From the NCBI RefSeq assembly GCF_019974135.1, contig NZ_AP025017.1, forward strand, positions 2,976,001 through 3,040,000: 64,000 nt of DNA. The letters are read 5' to 3'. Positions 58,009 to 64,000 of this stretch are shown in pieces. Numbering within the stretch: the stretch's first letter is position 1; every line of letters starts with the position of its first letter. The notes below the pieces were generated by a model. It did no database searches. It was given only the letters and a program-made list of their open reading frames with translations, and was not told the origin of the DNA. The translations under genes were made by a program, and so were the position numbers. The stretch is from Actinomyces capricornis. GTDB lineage: Bacteria > Actinomycetota > Actinomycetes > Actinomycetales > Actinomycetaceae.

Positions 58009-58903
58009 GCAGCCCACCGCACCCGAGGCCGACCCCACGGCTGCACCGGCCGTGCTGGCCGCACCGGCGGCGCCGGTCGCACTGAGTCCCCAGGCCTCCG
58101 CTCCCGCCCAGGAGGCAGGACCTGCGCGGGTCGCCGGGTTCTCCGTGGCCCTGCCCCAGTTCGAGGGCCCCTTCGACCTGCTCCTGACCCTCATCGCGCG
58201 CAAGCGCCTCAACATCACCGAGCTGGCCCTGGCCGAGGTCACCGACGACTTCATCGCCCACATGCGGGCCGACTGGGACCTGGGGCGGGCCAGTGAGTTC
58301 CTGGTGGTGGCCTCCACGCTCCTGGCCCTCAAGGCCCACCGGCTCCTGCCGCATGAGGAGGATGAGGAGGACCCGGACCTGGAGCTGCTGGAGGCCCGCG
58401 ACCTGCTCTTCGCCAGGCTCCTGCAGTACCGCGCCTACAAGGAGGCCGCGGCCGCCTTCCAGGACCGGGCACTGCGGGCCTCGCGCTCCCACCCTCGCGT
58501 CGTGCGCCTGGAGCCGCACCTGGCCGCCCTCCTGCCCAGGCTGGTGGCCACCATCAGCCCCCAGGACCTGGCCCGCCTGGCCGTGGTGGCTCTCACCCGC
58601 CCGGGCGACCCCGGCGTCCAGACCGTCCACCTGCACGAGAGCGTGCCCGTGGGCGAGCAGATCAGCCTCATCGCCTCGCGCCTGCGGGCCGGCGGGCCAC
58701 TGACCTTCTCCGAGCTCATCGACGACGCCGGTCGCACCGCCGTCGTCGTCGCCCGCTTCCTGGCCCTGCTCATCCTGCACCGCCAGGGCGCGGCCGACCT
58801 GGAGCAGGACGAGGCCATGGGTGAGATCACGGTGCGGTGGTGCGCCCCGAGCGCGGACCTCAGCGGCATCATGGTGGGCGACGTCGAGGAGGAGTTCGCA
58901 TGA
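57998..58903 (+). CDS. scpA: Segregation and condensation protein A
   Basis: Kleisin subunit of the SMC condensin complex. 301 residues: a disordered Ala/Pro N-terminus of ~45, then FSVALPQFEGPFDLLLTLIARKRLNI typical of ScpA, AHMRADWDLGRASEFLVVASTLLALKAH, and the C-terminal winged helix that closes the ring (LTFSELIDDAGRTAVVVARFLALLILHRQG). ATG 57998 lies inside the end of parA; it overlaps scpB as ATGA. Confidence 0.95.
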   Translation: MSPEQPTAPEADPTAAPAVLAAPAAPVALSPQASAPAQEAGPARVAGFSVALPQFEGPFDLLLTLIARKRLNITELALAEVTDDFIAHMRADWDLGRASEFLVVASTLLALKAHRLLPHEEDEEDPDLELLEARDLLFARLLQYRAYKEAAAAFQDRALRASRSHPRVVRLEPHLAALLPRLVATISPQDLARLAVVALTRPGDPGVQTVHLHESVPVGEQISLIASRLRAGGPLTFSELIDDAGRTAVVVARFLALLILHRQGAADLEQDEAMGEITVRWCAPSADLSGIMVGDVEEEFA

Positions 58904-59580
58904 GCCCGTCACCCCCCAGCGAGCCGGGAGCCCCGCCGGAGCCCCGCAGCACGAGTGACCCTCACAGCCCGAGCCGCCCTGATGGCGCTGCTCCCGCCGT
59001 CGGCACCCCTGAGCTGCGCAGCGCCGCCGAGGCGATCCTCGTGGTGGCAGACGATCCCGTGACCACGGCGGCCATCGCCCAGGCCCTCGGCCTGGAGGAG
59101 GGAGCGGCCCACGCCCTCCTGGAGGACCTGGCCGCCGAGTACCGGGGGGAGTCCGCCGGGTCACGGCCCCGCGGCTTCGTGCTGCGGCGGGCCGCCGGGG
59201 GCTGGCGCCTGGCCTCGGCCCCCCGGCACAGCGACCTGGTGGAGGCCTTCGTCGTCGGCGGTGCCACTGCGCGCCTGTCTCAGGCGGCTCTGGAGACCCT
59301 GGCGGTCATCGCCTACCGCCAGCCCGTGACCCGGGGGCGGGTGGCGGCGATCCGCGGGGTCAATGTCGACGGGGTGGTGCGCACCCTGCACGCCCGGGGG
59401 CTCATCGAGGAGACCGGGGCCGAGCCCTCCGGTGCGATCCTCTACCGTACGACGGCCGAGTTCCTGGAGTACCTGGGGATCGACTCCCTGGAGGAGCTGC
59501 CGCCGCTGGCCCCCTACCTGCCGGGGGCGGAGTCGCTGGCGGATATCGCCGAGGAGATGACTGATAGGAGCATGAGATGA
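58900..59580 (+). CDS. scpB: Segregation and condensation protein B
   Basis: Partner of ScpA, two winged-helix domains. 226 residues: Pro/Ser-rich N-terminus of ~35, LRSAAEAILVVADDPVTTAAIAQALGL, GFVLRRAAGGWRLASAP, and the signature LSQAALETLAVIAYRQPVTRGRVAAIRGVNVDGVVRTLHARGLIEE. Start fixed by the 4-base overlap with scpA; it overlaps the next gene by 4 bases too. Confidence 0.95.
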   Translation: MSPSPPSEPGAPPEPRSTSDPHSPSRPDGAAPAVGTPELRSAAEAILVVADDPVTTAAIAQALGLEEGAAHALLEDLAAEYRGESAGSRPRGFVLRRAAGGWRLASAPRHSDLVEAFVVGGATARLSQAALETLAVIAYRQPVTRGRVAAIRGVNVDGVVRTLHARGLIEETGAEPSGAILYRTTAEFLEYLGIDSLEELPPLAPYLPGAESLADIAEEMTDRSMR

Positions 59581-60590
59581 GCACCACCAGGGCCAGGGGC
59601 CCGAAGCGCCCCCGCGGCCACCGGGACCATCGCCGGCAGGCCGTCCCGCAGGGCGACCTTGGGGCCGAGGAGTTCTACGACGAGGACGATATCGAGGACC
59701 TCGACGACCTGGACGAGCAGGCCGACGCCGAGATCCTGGCCGCCTTCGACGCCGAGGCCATGGGGGAGGACGAGGAGGCCCGGGCCCTTGAGGAGCGCGG
59801 GCGCGGGGCCCGGGGCGGGGAGCAGGACCCGCATGTCGAGGGCGGCCAGCGCCTGCAGAAGGTCCTGGCCCACGCCGGCGTGGCCTCCCGGCGGGCCAGC
59901 GAGCAGCTCATCACCGCGGGCCGGGTGAGCGTGGCCGGGGTCACCGTGTGGGAGCCGGGGCTGCGCGTGGACCCCGCTGTCCAGGAGATCCGGGTGGATG
60001 GCCGGCGCATCGTGGCCGACCCCGGCCTCATCACGGTGCTCCTGCACAAGCCGGCCGGGGTGGTCACCACCATGGATGACCCGGGCGGGCGGCCCACTGT
60101 CGCCCAGTACGCCCAGCGCTATCTGGCCGACCACCCCGAGCTGCCCGCGCAGGCCCGCCTGGTGCATGTGGGGCGCCTGGACACGGAGACCGAGGGCCTG
60201 CTCCTGCTGTCCAATGACGGGGATCTGTCCCACCGGCTCATGCACCCCAGCTTCGAGATCGCCAAGACCTATGTGGCCATCGTCCAGGGGCAGGTCGAGG
60301 CCTGGGTCCCCCGCAAGCTGCGGCGGGGCATCGAGCTGGAGGACGGGCCCATCCAGGCGGACCGCGTCGTCATCAAGGACTCCGGGCCGGCCGGCTCCAT
60401 CGTGGAGATCACCCTGCACTCGGGGCGCAACCGGATTGTGCGGCGCATGCTCGACGCCGTGGGCCACCCCGTCATGCGCCTCTCGCGCACTCGGCTGGGG
60501 CCGCTGCGGCTGGGCGGCCTGGCCCCCGGGCAGATGCGGGCGCTGAGCGCCCAGGAGATGATGGATCTTCAGGATGAGGTGGGGCTGTGA
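59577..60590 (+). CDS. Ribosomal large subunit pseudouridine synthase (RluB/RsuA type)
   Basis: Converts uridine to pseudouridine in rRNA. 337 residues: an unusual acidic N-terminus (EEFYDEDDIEDLDDLDEQ) of ~85 residues, an S4 RNA-binding domain (RLQKVLAHAGVASRRASEQLITAGRVSVAG), then the synthase domain with the catalytic Asp near 200 in HVGRLDTETEGLLLLSNDG, KTYVAIVQGQV, and SGRNRIVRRMLDAVGHPVMRL. Part of a tight unit scpA-scpB-this-tyrA. Confidence 0.93.
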   Translation: MSTTRARGPKRPRGHRDHRRQAVPQGDLGAEEFYDEDDIEDLDDLDEQADAEILAAFDAEAMGEDEEARALEERGRGARGGEQDPHVEGGQRLQKVLAHAGVASRRASEQLITAGRVSVAGVTVWEPGLRVDPAVQEIRVDGRRIVADPGLITVLLHKPAGVVTTMDDPGGRPTVAQYAQRYLADHPELPAQARLVHVGRLDTETEGLLLLSNDGDLSHRLMHPSFEIAKTYVAIVQGQVEAWVPRKLRRGIELEDGPIQADRVVIKDSGPAGSIVEITLHSGRNRIVRRMLDAVGHPVMRLSRTRLGPLRLGGLAPGQMRALSAQEMMDLQDEVGL

Positions 60591-61801
60591 GCACCGGCAG
60601 CACCAGCGACGCTGGGAGCCCTGGCGGCACAGGGGCCTCGACGGCACAGGAGGTGCCGGCTTCCACGCGCGGCCCCGTGCTCGTGGTGGGCACCGGCCTG
60701 CTGGGCACCTCCCTGGCCCTGGCCCTGGCCAATGCCGGCGTCGAGGTCCAGCTCTCCGACACCTCGCCGACCTCCCTGGCCCTGGCCCGTGACATGGGCG
60801 CGGGTCGGCCCCGGGCCGAGGGCGACCCCGAGCCGCAGATCGTCGTGGTGGCCACGCCACCGGATGTCGCCGCCCAGGTGGTGGTCCGTGAGCTCGCCGC
60901 CCATCCGGGGGCGGTGGTCACGGATGTCGCCTCGGTCAAGGAGCGGGTGGCCGCCCAGGTGCGCGCCGCCGCGGGGCCGGGGGCCGGCCGCTATGTGGGC
61001 AGCCACCCGATGGCCGGGCGGGAGCGCTCGGGGGCGGCGGCCGCCGACTCCGACCTGTTCGCCGGACGCCCCTGGGTGATTGTGGGGCAGGGGGCGGATC
61101 CCCATGCGGAGCTGGTGGTCCGGAATCTGGCGGTGGATGTGGGGGCCACGCCGGTGCGCATGGGTGCGGCCGAGCATGATGCCGCGGTGGCGGCGGTCTC
61201 CCACATGCCCCAGCTGGTGGCCTCGCTGGTGGCGGCCCGCCTGGAGTCGCTGGGGGAGAGCGCCCTGGCGCTCTCGGGCCAGGGGCTGCGCGACGTCACC
61301 CGCATCGCCGCCTCCGATGCGCGCCTGTGGTCGGCCATCATCGTGGGCAATGCCCCCGCCGTCGTCGATCTGCTGCGCCGGCTCAGCGATGACCTGGCCG
61401 GACTGCTGGCGGGCATCGAGTCCGCCGTCGACCCCGGGGAGCCGGGCCTGACGGGGGAGCCGGGCGGGCCCGGGCAGGCGCCGCTCATCGCCCCCGGGGC
61501 GGTGGGGGCGATCACCGATGTCATGGTGCGGGGCAATGCGGGCCGGGCCCGGATCCCGGGCAAGCACGGTGGTGCCCCGCGCCGGTATGCCGAGATCCAG
61601 GTGCTCGTGCCCGACTCGGCGGGCCAGCTGGGGCGGCTCTTCTCCGACATCGGCGAGGCGGGGGTCAATATCGAGGACTTCTCCCTGGAGCACTCCGCCG
61701 GCCAGAGCGCGGGCATCGCCCAGGTCTGCGTGCTGCCGGCCGCCGCGCAGCGCCTGGAGGAGGAGCTGGACGCCCGGGGCTGGCGGGTCGTACGGGCCTG
61801 A
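60587..61801 (+). CDS. tyrA: Prephenate dehydrogenase
   Basis: Oxidative decarboxylation of prephenate in tyrosine synthesis. 404 residues: LVVGTGLLGTSLALALANAG near 30 binds the cofactor, VTDVASVKERV and YVGSHPMAGRERSGAAAAD carry the conserved Ser/His, AAVAAVSHMPQLVASLVAA, then a C-terminal ACT-like regulatory domain (EIQVLVPDSAGQLGRLFSDIGEAGVNIEDF). The ACT domain suggests feedback control. The GTG start overlaps the upstream stop as GTGA. Confidence 0.94.
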   Translation: MSTGSTSDAGSPGGTGASTAQEVPASTRGPVLVVGTGLLGTSLALALANAGVEVQLSDTSPTSLALARDMGAGRPRAEGDPEPQIVVVATPPDVAAQVVVRELAAHPGAVVTDVASVKERVAAQVRAAAGPGAGRYVGSHPMAGRERSGAAAADSDLFAGRPWVIVGQGADPHAELVVRNLAVDVGATPVRMGAAEHDAAVAAVSHMPQLVASLVAARLESLGESALALSGQGLRDVTRIAASDARLWSAIIVGNAPAVVDLLRRLSDDLAGLLAGIESAVDPGEPGLTGEPGGPGQAPLIAPGAVGAITDVMVRGNAGRARIPGKHGGAPRRYAEIQVLVPDSAGQLGRLFSDIGEAGVNIEDFSLEHSAGQSAGIAQVCVLPAAAQRLEEELDARGWRVVRA

Positions 61802-61950
61802 GGGGGGCAGCGGGCCGGGGCTGAGCCGGCCTGTGTTGGTGCTCATGGGGGCCGCATCGTCAGCAGGGCCCGCGGATGTGGGACGCTTGGCCCAGTTCTT
61901 GACCGCCATCCGTGCTCACCCGCACCCACCTGCACCGCCTGGAGGACACC

Positions 61951-64000
61951 ATGGGAATCGTCGTCGCGATCGACGGGCCGAGCGGCTCGGGGAAGTCCAC
62001 GGTCTCACGGGCCGTGGCCGCCGAGCTGGGACTGGCCTATCTCGACACCGGCGCCATGTACCGGGCCGCCGCCTGGTGGTGCGAGCACGAGGGCATCGAC
62101 CTGGCCGACGCCACGGCCGTGGTCCGCGCGGTGGGGGCCATGCCCCTGGAGGTCGGCCTCGACCCCGAGGGCCCCACCTTCACCTGCGCGGGCCAGGACA
62201 TCTCGGCCGCCATCCGCGAGCCGCATGTGGCCGCCGTCGTGTCCACCGTGGCCACGAACCTGGAGGTGCGCGCCGAGTTGGCCCGCCTCCAGCGCGAGAT
62301 CATCGACACCGAGCGCCGCGGGGGGGCCGCCTCCTTCTCCCAGGGCGCCGGGATCGTCGCCGAGGGCCGTGACATCACCACCGTGGTGGCCCCCGAGGCC
62401 GAGGCGCGCCTGCTGGTCACCGCCACCGAGGAGGCCCGCCTGGCCCGCCGGGCCGCCGAGCTGGACGCCGCCGGCAAGGCGGTGGAGGCCGCCGACCTGC
62501 GCGACCAGGTCCTGCGCCGCGACCGCGACGACGCCACCGTCTCCCAGTTCCTCACCGCCCCTGAGGGCGTGACCCTGGTGGACACCTCCGACCTCACCCT
62601 GGAGCAGTCCATCAGCCGGGTGCTGGACCTGGTGGAGGAGGCGGCCGACGCCGCGGCCGCCCAGGATGATGAGGCCGAGCTGCGGGCCCAGGCCATGCGC
62701 GCCGGCCTGGAGGACTACGAGCTGGAGGAGGAGGACCTGGCCCTCCTGGGGCAGGAGGGGCCCGCGACGGCCCCCGAGGCCGCCGAGTTCGGGCTGCCGG
62801 TCCTGGCCGTCGTCGGGCGCCCCAACGTGGGCAAGTCCACCCTGGTCAACCGCGTGCTGGGACGGCGGGTCGCCGTCGTCCAGGACACCCCCGGGGTGAC
62901 CCGCGACCGCGTGTCCTACCCCGCGGAGTGGGCGGGGCGCCACTTCACCATCGTGGACACCGGCGGGTGGGAGGTCGACGTGCGCGGCCTGGAGGCCTCC
63001 GTGGCCACGCAGGCCGAGGTGGCCGTGGAGATGGCCGACGCCGTCCTGCTGGTGGTCGACGCCCAGGTGGGGATCACCGAGACCGACGCGCGCGTGGTCT
63101 CCATGCTGCGGCGCAGCGGCAAGCCCGTGGTGCTGGCCGCCAACAAGGTCGACTCCCCGGCCCAGGAGGGCGACGCCGCCGCCCTGTGGAACCTGGGGCT
63201 GGGCGAGCCCTACCCGGTCTCGGCCCTGCACGGGCGCGGCAGCGGGGAGGTCCTCGACGCCGTCATGGAGATCCTGCCCGAGGTCTCCGCCGTGGCCGGG
63301 CCCAGGAAGGATGACGGCCTGCACCGCGTGGCCCTGGTGGGCCGCCCCAATGTGGGCAAGTCCTCCCTGCTCAACTCCATCGCCGGCGCCGAGCGCGTGG
63401 TGGTCAACGAGACTGCCGGCACCACCCGGGATCCGGTGGACGAGATCATCGAGCTCGATGGGCGCCGGTGGGTCTTCGTGGACACCGCCGGGATCCGGCG
63501 CCGCATCCGCCAGACCCGGGGGGCCGACTACTACGCCGTGCTGCGCACCCAGGGCGCGATCGAGAAGGCCGAGGTGGCCGTGGTGCTGCTGGATGCCTCC
63601 GAGCCCATCAGCGAGCAGGATGTGCGTGTCATCCAGCAGGTCGTCGATGCCGGACGGGCACTGGTGCTGGTCAACAACAAGTGGGACCTGGTGGATGAGG
63701 AGCGCCAGAAGATGCTCGCCTGGGAGACCGAGCACGACCTGGCCCATGTGTCCTGGGCGCCGCATATCAACCTGGCGGCGCGTACCGGCTGGCACACCAA
63801 CCGGCTCGTGCGCGCCCTGGATGCGGCGCTGGAGGGCTGGACCACGCGCGTGCCCACGGGCAGGCTCAACGGCTTCCTCGGCGAGCTCCAGTCGGCCACC
63901 CCCCACCCGGTGCGCGGGGGCAAGCAGCCGCGGATCCTCTTCGCCACGCAGGCGCAGGTGGCCCCGCCGCGCATCGTCATCTTCACCACGGGCTTCCTGG
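61951..64000 (+). CDS. Fused cytidylate kinase / GTPase Der (3' end outside window)
   Basis: One uninterrupted frame joins two proteins. Residues 1-230 are cytidylate kinase: [58 protein letters not shown], which phosphorylates CMP and dCMP. An acidic linker of ~45 residues ([14 protein letters not shown]) follows, then the double GTPase Der, needed for 50S ribosome assembly: first G domain [18 protein letters not shown] near 288 with [15 protein letters not shown] and NKVD, second G domain [18 protein letters not shown] near 464 with DTAGIRRR and NKWD. The window ends inside the C-terminal KH-like domain. I checked the codons across 62641-62860 and found no stop. RBS GGAGG at 61941. Such fusions are known in Actinomyces, Bifidobacterium and relatives. 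Confidence 0.95.
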   Translation, partial: MGIVVAIDGPSGSGKSTVSRAVAAELGLAYLDTGAMYRAAAWWCEHEGIDLADATAVVRAVGAMPLEVGLDPEGPTFTCAGQDISAAIREPHVAAVVSTVATNLEVRAELARLQREIIDTERRGGAASFSQGAGIVAEGRDITTVVAPEAEARLLVTATEEARLARRAAELDAAGKAVEAADLRDQVLRRDRDDATVSQFLTAPEGVTLVDTSDLTLEQSISRVLDLVEEAADAAAAQDDEAELRAQAMRAGLEDYELEEEDLALLGQEGPATAPEAAEFGLPVLAVVGRPNVGKSTLVNRVLGRRVAVVQDTPGVTRDRVSYPAEWAGRHFTIVDTGGWEVDVRGLEASVATQAEVAVEMADAVLLVVDAQVGITETDARVVSMLRRSGKPVVLAANKVDSPAQEGDAAALWNLGLGEPYPVSALHGRGSGEVLDAVMEILPEVSAVAGPRKDDGLHRVALVGRPNVGKSSLLNSIAGAERVVVNETAGTTRDPVDEIIELDGRRWVFVDTAGIRRRIRQTRGADYYAVLRTQGAIEKAEVAVVLLDASEPISEQDVRVIQQVVDAGRALVLVNNKWDLVDEERQKMLAWETEHDLAHVSWAPHINLAARTGWHTNRLVRALDAALEGWTTRVPTGRLNGFLGELQSATPHPVRGGKQPRILFATQAQVAPPRIVIFTTGFL

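Noticed and set aside
62666..62899. Der as an independent gene starting at an internal ATG near 62695
   Set aside because: The frame is open and continuous from the kinase start, with no stop or ribosome site between; the fused protein is the simpler reading.
62005..63906. 633-residue open frame on the minus strand opposite the cmk-der fusion
   Set aside because: Low-complexity shadow of a real gene with two complete GTPase domains and a kinase domain.

Overview
The window is very GC-rich and its genes use GTG starts often, close packing and ATGA/GTGA overlaps. The core gene order is the one kept across Actinobacteria, so I read it as the chromosome of a high-GC Gram-positive, most likely Actinomyces or a close relative (Actinomycetaceae). 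The genus is inference; the phylum is well supported.

Layout. 1-3.35 kb: the end of an integrated mobile element (5'-cut replication-relaxation protein, a resolvase-like protein without the catalytic serine, and a large serine recombinase) abutting the 3' end of a tRNA-Leu(TAA) gene. 3.4-10.4 kb: acs, a DUF1266-like gene, an odd tRNA-Ile with two anticodon-like arms, a methyltransferase and a hyaluronan-synthase-like glycosyltransferase. 10.8-17.3 kb: Nif3-like protein, coiled-coil protein of the zinc-ribbon family, yaaA, the RNase P RNA, a Pro/Ser-rich membrane protein, map and panB. 17.5-28.7 kb: nitrogen block with glnA2, glnE, a phosphatase, a polar amino-acid ABC transporter, glnA1 and a DUF4191 protein. 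28.8-38.3 kb: lipoate and 2-oxoacid dehydrogenase block (lipA, lipB, a membrane pseudokinase, sucB, lpdA, pepA). 38.4-41.4 kb: a small membrane protein and a divergent LysR/aldo-keto reductase pair. 41.6-42.1 kb: four tRNA genes.

42.2-56.0 kb carries uvrC, rapZ, yvcK, whiA, gap, pgk, tpiA and secG, split after uvrC by a beta-glucoside operon: licT, an RNA antiterminator/terminator, a PTS permease and 6-phospho-beta-glucosidase. 56.0-64.0 kb carries xerD, parA, scpA, scpB, a pseudouridine synthase, tyrA and a fused cytidylate kinase/Der GTPase that runs off the window.

How the genes fit together: GlnE adenylylates glutamine synthetase I, whose target tyrosine is present in GlnA1, and the transporter between them may import glutamine or glutamate. 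LipB and LipA make the lipoyl groups that SucB carries and LpdA reoxidises. LicT controls the beta-glucoside operon by antitermination. The least explained features are the double-armed tRNA-Ile, two copies of a ~110-bp palindromic element (31.0 and 39.2 kb), the serine-less resolvase partner, and a palindrome carrying back-to-back tRNA promoters. Many transcription units end in long, nearly perfect GC hairpins with tiny loops and no U tract.
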